This document shows, piece after piece, positions 18,237-27,684 of a stretch of DNA of 64,000 bases (its first letter is position 1; each line of letters starts with the position of its first letter). The stretch lies in assembly GCA_964498395.1 (NCBI GenBank), contig CAZCHE010000004.1, positions 310,001 to 374,000 of the forward strand. The letters are read 5' to 3'. A model generated the notes under the pieces. That model was given only the letters and a program-made list of their open reading frames with translations, had not been told where the DNA came from and did no database searches. Both the position numbers and the translations under genes were made by a program. The stretch comes from Parapedobacter sp964498395. Its GTDB lineage: Bacteria > Bacteroidota > Bacteroidia > Sphingobacteriales > Sphingobacteriaceae.

Positions 18237-19661
18237 ATGATGAAGAGTGAATATTCAAGGAGATCCTTTTTGAAGCAGGCCATGGCGGTGTCTGCCGCTG
18301 CGGCTGTTGCACCAAATTTGTTGATGGCCCGACCGAAGCTCGCCGGCGCCAACGAACGCGTCAACCTGGCATGTATCGGTATTGGCAATAGGGGAGGTGA
18401 AATCATCCGTGATTTGTATGCAACGGGATTGGCAAATATCGTTGCATTGTGTGACGTTGATATGGGTGCTCCGCATACCGCCGCGGTATTGGAACAATTT
18501 CCAGACGTGCCCCGGTTCCAAGATTTCAGACAGCTATTTGATAAAATGGGCAACCAAATCGATGCGGTATCCATCGGTGTTCCGGACCATTCGCACTTTC
18601 CCATTACCATGCACGCCATGGCATTAGGCAAACACGTGTATGTGGAAAAACCGTTGGCCCGTACTTTTCAGGAAAACGAACTGCTTATGAAAGCAGCCCG
18701 TAAATACAATAAGGTGGTTACCCAAATGGGCAATCAAGGGCACTCCGAAGCCAATTATTTCCAGTTCAAGACCTGGGTGGACGCAGGGATCATTAAGGAT
18801 GTCACCGCGATTACCGCCCACATGAATTCACCGCGTAGATGGCATGGGTGGGATCCGAACATCAGCGCTTTCCCTCCCGCAGAACAGATTCCGGACACGT
18901 TGGATTGGGATCTTTGGCACATGTCCATCGCCCAGCAACATGACTACAATAAAGATTACATCAATGGTCAATGGCGTTGTTGGTACGACTTCGGTATGGG
19001 TGCATTGGGTGACTGGGGAGCACATATCATCGATACAGCGCACGAATTCTTAGATTTGGGATTGCCTTATGAGGTGGAGTGCACGAAAGCAACGGGCCAT
19101 AACGACTTTTTCTTCCCGATGTCGTCAACCATCATTTTCAAATTCCCGGAACGGAAAGGCATGCCCGCACTTGATATCACGTGGTATGACGGATTGGATA
19201 ACCTGCCTCCGATTCCGGAAGGGTATGGTGTGTCAGGATTAGACCCCAATATTCCACCCCCAAGTACCGGGGAATTGGAGCCGGTAAGTTTGAATCCGGG
19301 TAAGATCATCTATGGTAAAGACTTGACATTTAAGGGTGGATCGCACGGCAGTACGCTTTCCATCATTCCGGAGGAGAAAGCATTGGATATGGCGTCGACA
19401 TTGCCGGAAGTGCCTGTTAGTCCATCTAACCACTTCGCCAACTTCCTGAAAGCATGCAAGGGAGAGGAGAAGACGCGTTCGCCATTTGAAATATCCGGAC
19501 CATTAAGCCAAGTGTTCTCCCTTGGTGTGTTATCCCAAAAGCTGCATACGAAACTCGTGTTTGACCGAGAGAAAAAGGTCATTACCAATAATCAAATTGC
19601 TAATGAGCTATTGGTAGGCCCACCTCCACGAAAAGGTTGGGAACAGTACTATCAAGTGTAA
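18237..19661 (+). CDS. Tat-exported Gfo/Idh/MocA-family oxidoreductase
   Basis: A 474-residue NAD(P)-dependent oxidoreductase with a twin-arginine leader (YSRRSFLKQ at 5-13, Ala-rich core to about 28). The Rossmann motif is CIGIGNRGG (about 45-53), and the catalytic Lys is in VEKPLAR near 137-143. Exported members usually carry tightly bound cofactor, as in glucose-fructose oxidoreductase. It is coupled with the TIM-barrel protein and under the divergent LacI regulator. A role in oxidising a glycoside at C3 is plausible but not shown. Two adjacent ATG codons (18237, 18240) are both possible starts. Confidence 0.83.
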   Translation: MMKSEYSRRSFLKQAMAVSAAAAVAPNLLMARPKLAGANERVNLACIGIGNRGGEIIRDLYATGLANIVALCDVDMGAPHTAAVLEQFPDVPRFQDFRQLFDKMGNQIDAVSIGVPDHSHFPITMHAMALGKHVYVEKPLARTFQENELLMKAARKYNKVVTQMGNQGHSEANYFQFKTWVDAGIIKDVTAITAHMNSPRRWHGWDPNISAFPPAEQIPDTLDWDLWHMSIAQQHDYNKDYINGQWRCWYDFGMGALGDWGAHIIDTAHEFLDLGLPYEVECTKATGHNDFFFPMSSTIIFKFPERKGMPALDITWYDGLDNLPPIPEGYGVSGLDPNIPPPSTGELEPVSLNPGKIIYGKDLTFKGGSHGSTLSIIPEEKALDMASTLPEVPVSPSNHFANFLKACKGEEKTRSPFEISGPLSQVFSLGVLSQKLHTKLVFDREKKVITNNQIANELLVGPPPRKGWEQYYQV

Positions 19662-19670
19662 ATGAAATTA

Positions 19671-19748
19671 ATTGAACGCGGATGACACGGATTGTAATAC
19701 GTAAAAAATCAGCGGTCATCTGCTGAATCCGCGTCATCCGCGTTCAAT
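19671..19748. repeat. 78-bp inverted repeat (dispersed palindromic repeat and/or terminator)
   Basis: Left arm 19671-19693 and right arm 19726-19748 are 23 bp each and match as inverted repeats in 22 of 23 positions, built around GCGGATGAC...GTCATCCGC. The 32-nt loop contains a smaller imperfect hairpin (CAGCGG/CTGCTG). A T-rich run follows the right arm, so on the plus strand it can work as a terminator for the Gfo/Idh gene. The wording of the repeat looks like a dispersed intergenic palindrome family rather than a unique terminator. Confidence 0.7.
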
Positions 19749-19791
19749 TTTTTTATTTTTTTAATTTTAGTTTTTTTCGTACCTTCCCCTC

Positions 19792-20583
19792 ATGGTTGGA
19801 AGGTGTCTCATACTCCTCCTGATCTCCTATGAAAGCATCGCCCAAACCCACCTAGGCCCACGGTATCAAGCAATGGGCAATACGGGAACGGCCCTACAGG
19901 GGATTTATAGCCTGACCGCAAACCCAGCGGGCTTAACGGGTGTGGAACGGCTTACGGCCAACATCGCTTACCAACATCATTTTCTCAATACCGATATTAC
20001 CACACAAACCGCTTTATTGGCGATACCCACGCCATTGGGTGCCTTTGGATTTTTGGCCAATCGCTATGGATTGAAAGAGGCGTATGACGAAAATCGCTTT
20101 GGGATTGTCTATGCCAAGCCATTTGGTCCCCGTTTTTCCATGGCTATGGCGGTCAATTATCACCAACTGCGCGTCCCTAACTATGTGAACAATCGTACAT
20201 TTTCCGTGGATATCGGGGTACAATACCAATTAGAAAGCACCACCATGGGCATGTATAGTACTAACGTGGCCGGTGCTCGTTACGATCATGATGCCTATGG
20301 AGTCATCCCTTCGACGCTCCGTTTAGGGATCAGTCATCGGATGGATAAAGTATTGGTGGCCTCCGATGCGACCTATCGGTTTGATGGGGCGCTAGATGGA
20401 CATATTGGTGCCGAATACAGTCCCAGGGAAATCTTACACCTAAGAGGTGGGCTCTCGCTCAATCCTTTGCAGCAATATGCAGGGTTCGGTGTCGTCTGGA
20501 GCAGTTTGGTGTTTGACATCGCTGCAACATTCCACCCCCGACTGGGAACATCACCGCAAATTGGCATCTGTTATGTGCTTTAG
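19792..20583 (+). CDS. PorV/PorQ-like outer-membrane beta-barrel protein
   Basis: A 263-residue protein with a short signal peptide (about 1-17) and alternating-residue beta strands ending in an aromatic/hydrophobic C-terminus. The early segment LGPRYQAMGNTGTALQGIYSLTANPAGL is the hallmark of the PorV/FadL-like (UPF0164-like) family. PorV shuttles type IX secretion substrates in Bacteroidota, but many paralogues have no known job. The stop overlaps the next gene's start by 11 bp, pairing it with a helix-hairpin-helix outer-membrane protein. Confidence 0.65.
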   Translation: MVGRCLILLLISYESIAQTHLGPRYQAMGNTGTALQGIYSLTANPAGLTGVERLTANIAYQHHFLNTDITTQTALLAIPTPLGAFGFLANRYGLKEAYDENRFGIVYAKPFGPRFSMAMAVNYHQLRVPNYVNNRTFSVDIGVQYQLESTTMGMYSTNVAGARYDHDAYGVIPSTLRLGISHRMDKVLVASDATYRFDGALDGHIGAEYSPREILHLRGGLSLNPLQQYAGFGVVWSSLVFDIAATFHPRLGTSPQIGICYVL

Positions 20584-22624
20584 AACACTCATAGGCAGTT
20601 GGGTTATGGTATGGGCATTCATTGTTATTGCCAATGCCCAAACCTCAGATGACTTCTTGATGGAGCAATTGATTGAATTGCTGGCCGAAGAACTGGAAGA
20701 AGACTTTGACTTCAGCCAACTGCTAGAGCAATTGGATCATTACCGTAAATACCCCATTAACCTTAACCAAACAGACGGTTCGGAATTACGGGATTTACCA
20801 TTCCTACCTCCGTTGTTTGTTGATAACCTGCTGGATCACCGTGGCAGGTCGGGCGACTTTATTTCCGTATTAGAATTGCAAACCATCGTGGGTATCGATA
20901 GGGTCGGGCTACAACTATTGCTCCCCTTGGTGTCAGTTGATGAACGTAATGCCCTGCGCGGTGTTCGCGGTCGGCAGTTATTGCATGAAGGGAGTCACGA
21001 CGTGATGGTCCGCTATGGTCGTTTCCTGCAACAGCAGCGGGGATATGCAATCACCGATACGAGCCGTTCGAGGTATTTGGGTTCGCCAGACCGGCTCTTT
21101 GTTCGGTATCGCTACCAATTTAGCAATGATTTGCAAGTAGCCGTTAATATGAAGAAAGATGCTGGTGAACAGTTTTTTGCAGGCGGCCAACCGTATGGCT
21201 TTGATTTTTATTCGGCAAGCCTGCATGTGCGTAATCAAGGAAGGATAAAGGACATCGTGGTAGGCGATTATGCTTTGCAGTTTGGGCAGGGGTTAGCCAT
21301 GTGGTCTGGCTTGAGTTTCGGCAAAGGGGCCCTATTGCAAAACGTAGCGAAACAGGCTGCTGGGCTGCGTCCTTACACCTCTACCAATGAAGTATTGTTT
21401 TTGCGAGGGGCTTCTACCACGGTAGGCTTTGGTCGTTTTTCCGTCACGCCATTTGTATCATGGCGTCGACTCGATGGGGCTGTGCGCCATGGGGATGACA
21501 GCATACGCAGGGCAGGTTCGCTAGGCCAAACCGGTTTGCATCGTACCCCGACCGAACAAGCCAATCGGAATGCATTGCAACAATGGGTATTTGGAACGGG
21601 TGTTCGGTATCAACGACGGCGTTTGACACTCGGGGCAACGGTTTTCAAGACGCAGTTTGATGCGGATATTGTTCCGCAGCCCCTGTTGCGTAATCAGTAT
21701 GCGTTTAGCGGCTCATCATTATGGAATGCCAGCCTGTATTACAGTACATCCATCAGCAATGTATATGTTTTCGGCGAGGCGGCCCATCTGGTCGGGGGTG
21801 GGTTCGCCTTGCTCAATGGATTAGCAGCCAGCTTACATCCACAGCTCTCGTTTGTGTTGTTGCACCGCCGTTATGATAAAGATTACCATTCTTTTTTTGG
21901 TCAAGGGCTGGCCGAAGGTAGTCAGACGGCCAATGAGAACGGTTGGTATTCCGGCTTGGCCTATCACCCGAATAGGCGTGTAGAATGGGTGGTATATGCT
22001 GATTTCTTCCGCTTCCCATGGCTGCGTTATCGGGTGGATGCGCCATCCCAAGGTGTGGACATGTTGTCTCAGTTTAGCTATACCTGGTATAAACGGGCTT
22101 CCGTCACCATTCGTTATCGCTACCGCAATAAACAGGAGAACGCTGCCATGGATTTACCCGAAAATACCCTGTCGGACGTTTACAGGCACCAGTTGCGGTT
22201 GGAAGGACGATATCAGGTCAATGAGGGTTGGAGCATGCGCAATCGGTTGGAAATGGTCCATTACCGCAAAGCGGTTTTGCCGACGGAGGTCGGCTGGATG
22301 GCCTATCACGATGTGATTTATAAGCCGATGGCATCAAAGCTGAGCGGCAACGTTCGGCTGGCAGTTTTCGGTACACCAAGCTACCATTCACGTATCTATG
22401 CATATGAAAATGATGTGTTATTTGCCAATTCCTTTCCGATATACCATAATCGGGGAATCCGTACCTATATCAACGTCAGGTATCGGTTTTGGGGAAAGTT
22501 TGATTTGTGGTTGCGTTATGCTACATTTGTTTACCAAGACGTAAGCGAAGTGGGGAGTGGCCTGGATGCCATCGACGGCCGTCAACGATCGGATGTTCGT
22601 GTGCAATTCAGGTGGCAGTTTTGA
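20573..22624 (+). CDS. Helix-hairpin-helix domain outer-membrane protein
   Basis: A 683-residue protein. The signal peptide occupies about 1-23 (ends IANAQ), followed by an acidic helix and a helix-hairpin-helix pair of ComEA type (PINLNQTDGSELRDLP, then DNLLDHRGRSGDFISVLELQTIVGID, about 55-115). The rest is long beta-strand sequence consistent with an outer-membrane barrel. The ATG at 20573 is chosen because it gives a proper signal peptide and a short overlap with the PorV-like gene; an upstream frame extension has none. A DNA-binding motif before a barrel suggests DNA handling at the cell surface, but no function has been shown. Confidence 0.7.
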   Translation: MCFRTLIGSWVMVWAFIVIANAQTSDDFLMEQLIELLAEELEEDFDFSQLLEQLDHYRKYPINLNQTDGSELRDLPFLPPLFVDNLLDHRGRSGDFISVLELQTIVGIDRVGLQLLLPLVSVDERNALRGVRGRQLLHEGSHDVMVRYGRFLQQQRGYAITDTSRSRYLGSPDRLFVRYRYQFSNDLQVAVNMKKDAGEQFFAGGQPYGFDFYSASLHVRNQGRIKDIVVGDYALQFGQGLAMWSGLSFGKGALLQNVAKQAAGLRPYTSTNEVLFLRGASTTVGFGRFSVTPFVSWRRLDGAVRHGDDSIRRAGSLGQTGLHRTPTEQANRNALQQWVFGTGVRYQRRRLTLGATVFKTQFDADIVPQPLLRNQYAFSGSSLWNASLYYSTSISNVYVFGEAAHLVGGGFALLNGLAASLHPQLSFVLLHRRYDKDYHSFFGQGLAEGSQTANENGWYSGLAYHPNRRVEWVVYADFFRFPWLRYRVDAPSQGVDMLSQFSYTWYKRASVTIRYRYRNKQENAAMDLPENTLSDVYRHQLRLEGRYQVNEGWSMRNRLEMVHYRKAVLPTEVGWMAYHDVIYKPMASKLSGNVRLAVFGTPSYHSRIYAYENDVLFANSFPIYHNRGIRTYINVRYRFWGKFDLWLRYATFVYQDVSEVGSGLDAIDGRQRSDVRVQFRWQF

Positions 22625-22684
22625 CGCCCCATTTCGAGGCACTGCTTTTATCACTATACATTGCTAAAAAAGTAAATTCATCTG

Positions 22685-23644
22685 ATGAACATCGTTGTAC
22701 TAGACGGATACACCTTGAATCCCGGTGACCTCAGTTGGGCTGGGTTGGAAAAGCATGGAAAACTTGTGGTTTATGACCGGACACCCGCGCATCAGCTCGT
22801 AGAAAGGGCCAAAGATGCCGATGTGGTCTTTACCAACAAAGTGCCATTGCGGGCTGAAGTGCTGGCCGAATTGCATAACCTGAAGTATATTGGGGTATTG
22901 GCCACTGGATACAACATTGTCGATACGGATGCTGCCAAGCAGTTGGGGATCACAGTAACCAATGTGCCGGGCTACAGTACCCAGTCGGTCGTGCAGTTGA
23001 CATTTGCATTGTTATTAGCACTTTGCCACCGTGTACAACGGCACAGCGACAGTGTCATGGACGGTAAGTGGTCACGCTCGCCTGATTTCTGCTTTTGGGA
23101 TTATCCGTTGACCGAGCTTGCCGGGAAAACATTTGGCGTAATTGGGTTCGGCGATATTGGCCAGCAAGTGGCAGATGTAGCGTCGGCATTCGGAATGGAT
23201 GTGTTGGGTTATAGCCGGACACAAACCGACCAGTCTCACCGAAGACATTTTAAATGGGCAGACTTGGATGAAGTATTGACACAATCGGATGTCGTCAGTA
23301 TCCATTGTCCGCTTACTCCGCAGACGGAGGGGCTGATCAATGCCGATACGCTGTCGCAAATGAAACCATCGGCATTTTTGCTCAATACGGCCCGTGGCCC
23401 CATCGTCGTCGAGGAAGATTTGGCACAGGCGTTGAATGCGGGTCAGATCGCCGGCGCTGGGCTTGACGTATTGGCTACGGAGCCTCCCGGATCGGATAAC
23501 CCTTTGTTTACCGCCAAAAATTGCTTGATCACACCACACATTGCATGGGCTACCCAAGAAGCCCGCGCTCGCTTGATGGCCTTGACCGTAGGCAACTTCG
23601 AAGCTTACCTTGATGGAAATCCAATGAATGTAGTCAATGCTTGA
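22685..23644 (+). CDS. D-2-hydroxyacid dehydrogenase (glycerate dehydrogenase/hydroxypyruvate reductase-like)
   Basis: A 319-residue NAD(P)-dependent D-2-hydroxyacid dehydrogenase. The nucleotide motif GFGDIGQQ is at about 155-162, the substrate Arg in NTARGPIV near 236-243, the catalytic Glu in the LDVLATEPP segment near 258-266 and His in PHIAWA near 282-287. The glycerate kinase gene begins 29 bp after its stop, which supports reduction of hydroxypyruvate (or tartronate-type acids) to D-glycerate followed by phosphorylation. The assignment to glycerate is by context. Confidence 0.82.
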   Translation: MNIVVLDGYTLNPGDLSWAGLEKHGKLVVYDRTPAHQLVERAKDADVVFTNKVPLRAEVLAELHNLKYIGVLATGYNIVDTDAAKQLGITVTNVPGYSTQSVVQLTFALLLALCHRVQRHSDSVMDGKWSRSPDFCFWDYPLTELAGKTFGVIGFGDIGQQVADVASAFGMDVLGYSRTQTDQSHRRHFKWADLDEVLTQSDVVSIHCPLTPQTEGLINADTLSQMKPSAFLLNTARGPIVVEEDLAQALNAGQIAGAGLDVLATEPPGSDNPLFTAKNCLITPHIAWATQEARARLMALTVGNFEAYLDGNPMNVVNA

Positions 23645-23673
23645 TGGCCGACTTGTAAATTCGATACACGCCC

Positions 23674-24807
23674 ATGCATATCCTCATCGCACCTAACGCA
23701 TTTAAGCACGCACTCGATGCCGACGACGTAGCCCGGGCAATTGAAAGCGGGCTGCTGACGAGTAAATTGTCGTGTACGTGTACCTGTTTTCCTGTCGGGG
23801 ATGGGGGCAACGGCACGGGTAAACTACTTGTCGATCGATTACAGGGTGAGCGACTGGCCACAACGGTAAATGATCCGTTAGGTAGGCCGGTCTCCGCCTC
23901 GTGTGGGCTGGTTCACGGGGGGCGAACAGCGGTTATCGAACTGGCCGAAGCCTCGGGGCTGCATTTGTTGGATAGCGGCGAATTGGATCCGCTTCGGGCA
24001 AACACCTATGGAACCGGTCAGCTGATAAGGGCTGCATTGGACAACGGTGCAAAAGAAATCATCCTTTGCATGGGTGGGTCAGCTACGGTGGATGGCGGGA
24101 GTGGCCTATTGGCAGCATTAGGGGTACGCTTCTTGGATGAGAGCGGCGTGGAGATTACCGACTTGCCCTCAGGATTGGAGCGATTGCGCACGATTGATCG
24201 CTCCACGGTAGACCCGCGCCTGCAACAATGTGAGTTGACCGTCTTGTGTGATGTGGACAATCCGTTGCTCGGGGAGAATGGGGCGGCGCATGTCTTTGGC
24301 CCGCAGAAAGGTGCGACTCCAAACATGGTTAAGCAATTGGAAGTGATACTGACCCGTTATGCAGCAGTAATGGAGCGGGATACGGGTATATCGGTCTCCG
24401 ACCTCCGGTCGGGTGGGGTTGCAGGCGGGGCAAGCGCTGGGCTGCGTGGTGTGCTTGGAGCCAAATTGGTTGGTGGTATCGACTATTTTTTAGGTATCAC
24501 CGGCTTTGACGATTGCCTGAAGGAAAGCGATTTGGTCGTCACTGCTGAGGGGAGCATCGATGGGCAAACCTTGCAGGGAAAGGCACCTTATGGGGTAGCC
24601 ATGCGGGCGAAGGAATACGGTCTTCCGGTTATCGGATTGGCGGGGCAAATACCGGTCGAGATTGATGCCGAACTTAATGATTGTTTCGATGTGCTTATGG
24701 CGATAGGTAATGGGCCTGTTCCATTGGAAGAAGCATTGAAAACAACAAAGCACAATCTCGAAAGGACCGCTAAGCAGATTGGGAACCTCATCGCACAACT
24801 CACCTAA
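23674..24807 (+). CDS. Glycerate kinase (GlxK type)
   Basis: A 377-residue type I glycerate kinase. The start ILIAPNAFKHALDADDVA and the segments CFPVGDGGNGTG (about 36-47), LCMGGSATVDGG (about 131-142) and VTAEGSIDGQTLQGKAP (about 289-305) are the family signatures. It makes 2-phosphoglycerate from D-glycerate and ATP, feeding glycolysis. It forms an operon with the D-2-hydroxyacid dehydrogenase 29 bp upstream. The next gene is 170 bp away behind its own AraC-type promoter, so the operon probably ends here. Confidence 0.92.
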   Translation: MHILIAPNAFKHALDADDVARAIESGLLTSKLSCTCTCFPVGDGGNGTGKLLVDRLQGERLATTVNDPLGRPVSASCGLVHGGRTAVIELAEASGLHLLDSGELDPLRANTYGTGQLIRAALDNGAKEIILCMGGSATVDGGSGLLAALGVRFLDESGVEITDLPSGLERLRTIDRSTVDPRLQQCELTVLCDVDNPLLGENGAAHVFGPQKGATPNMVKQLEVILTRYAAVMERDTGISVSDLRSGGVAGGASAGLRGVLGAKLVGGIDYFLGITGFDDCLKESDLVVTAEGSIDGQTLQGKAPYGVAMRAKEYGLPVIGLAGQIPVEIDAELNDCFDVLMAIGNGPVPLEEALKTTKHNLERTAKQIGNLIAQLT

Positions 24808-24882
24808 AAGATCATCAACCAAACTTTATTGGCAAACCGACTGTTATTGCCAAAGAAAAAGCTCATCTGATTAATAGACCTC

Positions 24883-24944
24883 AAAAAGGTATCAGTTTTT
24901 GCCGAAATCTTGCTGGAATCGTATCAATTTGTGGGTTACCTTCG
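24883..24944 (+). promoter_or_regulatory. AraC-type operator/promoter before the PQQ dehydrogenase gene
   Basis: This 62-bp segment aligns without gaps to 28871-28932, upstream of the araC-type gene. It holds two direct repeats of GTATCA(A/G)TTT, at 24889-24898 and 24921-24930, 32 bp apart (about three helical turns), the usual geometry of an AraC-family binding site. The downstream repeat ends just before TACCTTCG (24937-24944), a near match to the -7 box TAnnTTTG. The shared core TGGAATCGTATCA is identical in both copies. Confidence 0.75.
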
Positions 24945-24977
24945 TAAAAGATAACCTGATTAATGATAAGATAGTGT

Positions 24978-27662
24978 ATGGTTTTTAGTAAGCATCAATA
25001 TTGGGCGGTATGCCTTGTTTCGTCCTTGATTTTTGTGGTACATGGATGCAATCCGTTTGATTCATCCAGCAGTGACGGGCCACCTGAAGCCAACCGTTTT
25101 ACGGTAGTGGAGTTAGCCAAAGGGCTGGACGAACCGATGGAATTGGAAGTATTGCCCAATGGAGATGTCTTGGTCATTGAGCGAAAAGGAGCCATCAAGC
25201 GCTACCGTGCGGTGGATGGCACAATGAAAACGCTCCACCAAATGCCGGTATTCCACGGCTTGGAAGACGGCCTGTTGGGAATGGCTCTGGATCCTGCATT
25301 CGAGAATAACAACTGGCTATACTTGTTTTATTCCCCTGACTCCGATAAACCGGTGCAGCACGTCAGCCGCTTCACATTGGAGGATGATTCCCTATTGTTG
25401 TCCAGTGAAAAAATCCTGTTGGAAATACCCGTGCAGCGAGAAGAATGCTGCCATTCAGCGGGGTCGTTGGAATTTGGTCCGGATGGCCTGTTGTATATTG
25501 CCGTGGGTGACAATACCAACCCGCATAATCCAGGATATTACAATTCCATTGATGAGCGGACAGGCAGGGAATATTGGGATGCGCAGCGTACCGCTAGCAA
25601 TACCAACGACTTGCGGGGGAAGATATTGCGGATAAAACCAGAAGCCGATGGCACCTACTCGATTCCCCAAGGAAACCTATTCCCCGAGGGAACGGACAGC
25701 ACGCGCGCTGAAATCTACGCCATGGGTTGCCGCAATCCATACCGCATTGCCGTAGATCCGATAAAAGGGTGGCTATTGTGGGGCGATGTAGGGCAGAATA
25801 CCATTGATGACCCGTCTCGTGGACCGATCAGCTACGATGAATGGCACTTGGCGATGGAACCGGGTTTTTTCGGTTGGCCCTATTTTGCTGGCCCTAATGC
25901 ACCTTACACCCATTTTAATTATGAAACGGGTGAAAATGGGCCGTTTTACGAAGTGGCCCGGCCGGTGAATAACTCCCCGAACAATACCGGTCTCCGCGTA
26001 TTGCCACCGGCTAAGCCAGCACTGATCTGGTATTCCTATGACGAATCTTCGGAGTTTCCGCACCTGGGTACGGGTGGCAAGTCGCCCGTCGCCGGCCCGG
26101 TGTACTATTACGACCGTTATCCTGAATCCGAAGAGGGTGGGAGTCCTAAATTCCCCAAGTATTACGATGGCAAGTGGTTTATCGCCGAATGGATGCGCGA
26201 CTGGATCAACGTTATCACGCTCAACGATGCGGGTGAACTGGTTAGCATCGAACCGTTTCTGCCGGACGAACGGTTTTACCATCCGATCGATTTGCAGTTT
26301 GGCCCGGATGGAGCATTGTATGTGTTGGATTACGGCACGAACTGGTTTTCCAAAAATGAAGATTCGCGATTGGTAAGGATTGCGTATGAAGCCGGTAATC
26401 GCAAACCCATTGTAGCCGTGAACGCAGATGTAACCGCCGGCGCGGCACCATTGACCGTACATTTTTCATCTGAAGGTACCGTTGACCACGATAAAAATGA
26501 CAAGCTGACCTATTCATGGAACTTTGGCCCGGGTATCCCAACGTCATCTGATCCCAATCCGGTGGTCACATTTCCTGATGCCCGTGCTTATACCGTAACG
26601 CTGCGGGTAACCGATAAGGCTGGAGCAGTGTCCTCGGAGTCCCTGGTGATACAGGTGGGCAACAGCCCGCCGGAGATGATGCTGTATTTTGAAGGCAACC
26701 GCTCATTCTATTGGGATAACCGTGAATTGAACTACCGCTTGCACGTCAGCGATAAGGAAGATGGCGTGCTTGGCGTGGGGATCGATCCTACATCGGTCAA
26801 TTTCTATCGTATGTATGGACAGGTGGAAGGGTTGTCCGAATCGAGTGGTGCTGCCTCGGCCGGACTGGAACTTATCCTAAATAGTGACTGCCGATCATGC
26901 CACGCACTCAATGAAGCGTCTGTCGGCCCCTCTTATTATAGCATTGCCCAGCGGTACATGGGCGATTCGACCGTCGTAGACCGACTCGCAAAAACGATTA
27001 TCAGTGGAGGAAGCGGCGTTTGGGGCGAGTGGGTGATGTCCGCCCACCCTCAGTTGACACTCGATGAAGCAACGGAGATGGTAAAATACATCCTGTCTGT
27101 CAGCCAAGTGAAGATTGAGTCCGTGCCGCTTGAGGGCAAGCATGTGTTTGATCTCCACCCGCCTGCGAAAGAAGAACAGGAAAAATACGTGTTCAAAGCA
27201 GACTATACCGATAAGGGGAATGCCCCAGCGACGCCCCTGAAAACCGAAAAAAGTTGGGTGTTCAGGCCACCACTCCTGAAGGCGATTACCTGTGACGAAC
27301 ATTTCCATTGTGATTTAAATACGTATAGCCAATCCGTACGATTCAATGATGATCAGGCTTACATCGCATTCAAGGACATTGATCTAACGGGTATCCGGAG
27401 CATTACCTTGGGGATTGATACCATACTAACCCACGGAGGCATGGAAATCAGAATTGGCAAACCAGACGGGCAACTGCTCGGTGAGGCAGCGATTAAATTG
27501 GCCACAGCCGTCAAACAGGGGGGAGCTCCTGACCACGCATTACTGACCATCCCGATAGGCGAGCAAGAGGTGGCAACGAATATATATGTGATATATCGCA
27601 ATACAGCAAAAGCTATTGAAGATACCACCGTCCAATTGAACTGGATATTATTTAATAGGTGA
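24978..27662 (+). CDS. PQQ-type sugar dehydrogenase lipoprotein with PKD, cytochrome c and CBM6-like domains
   Basis: An 894-residue exported protein. The leader ends in VHGC (about residue 24, lipoprotein). A soluble-glucose-dehydrogenase-like six-bladed propeller spans about 35-460, with GPDGLLYIAVGDNT and MGCRNPYRIAVDP segments. A PKD domain spans about 475-570, a cytochrome c segment with CRSCH at 638-642 follows, and a C-terminal CBM6-like sandwich covers about 770-894. It probably oxidises a sugar in the periplasm and passes electrons through its own heme. The AraC-type operator upstream links it to the cluster from 28962. Confidence 0.82.
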   Translation: MVFSKHQYWAVCLVSSLIFVVHGCNPFDSSSSDGPPEANRFTVVELAKGLDEPMELEVLPNGDVLVIERKGAIKRYRAVDGTMKTLHQMPVFHGLEDGLLGMALDPAFENNNWLYLFYSPDSDKPVQHVSRFTLEDDSLLLSSEKILLEIPVQREECCHSAGSLEFGPDGLLYIAVGDNTNPHNPGYYNSIDERTGREYWDAQRTASNTNDLRGKILRIKPEADGTYSIPQGNLFPEGTDSTRAEIYAMGCRNPYRIAVDPIKGWLLWGDVGQNTIDDPSRGPISYDEWHLAMEPGFFGWPYFAGPNAPYTHFNYETGENGPFYEVARPVNNSPNNTGLRVLPPAKPALIWYSYDESSEFPHLGTGGKSPVAGPVYYYDRYPESEEGGSPKFPKYYDGKWFIAEWMRDWINVITLNDAGELVSIEPFLPDERFYHPIDLQFGPDGALYVLDYGTNWFSKNEDSRLVRIAYEAGNRKPIVAVNADVTAGAAPLTVHFSSEGTVDHDKNDKLTYSWNFGPGIPTSSDPNPVVTFPDARAYTVTLRVTDKAGAVSSESLVIQVGNSPPEMMLYFEGNRSFYWDNRELNYRLHVSDKEDGVLGVGIDPTSVNFYRMYGQVEGLSESSGAASAGLELILNSDCRSCHALNEASVGPSYYSIAQRYMGDSTVVDRLAKTIISGGSGVWGEWVMSAHPQLTLDEATEMVKYILSVSQVKIESVPLEGKHVFDLHPPAKEEQEKYVFKADYTDKGNAPATPLKTEKSWVFRPPLLKAITCDEHFHCDLNTYSQSVRFNDDQAYIAFKDIDLTGIRSITLGIDTILTHGGMEIRIGKPDGQLLGEAAIKLATAVKQGGAPDHALLTIPIGEQEVATNIYVIYRNTAKAIEDTTVQLNWILFNR

Positions 27663-27684
27663 TGTTAACTAAAACCAGCATTAA

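Noticed and set aside
24829..24853. TTGGCAA/TTGCCAA inverted repeat after the glycerate kinase gene as a terminator
   Set aside because: The stem is only 7 bp with an 11-nt loop and no T-run follows; kept out as too weak.
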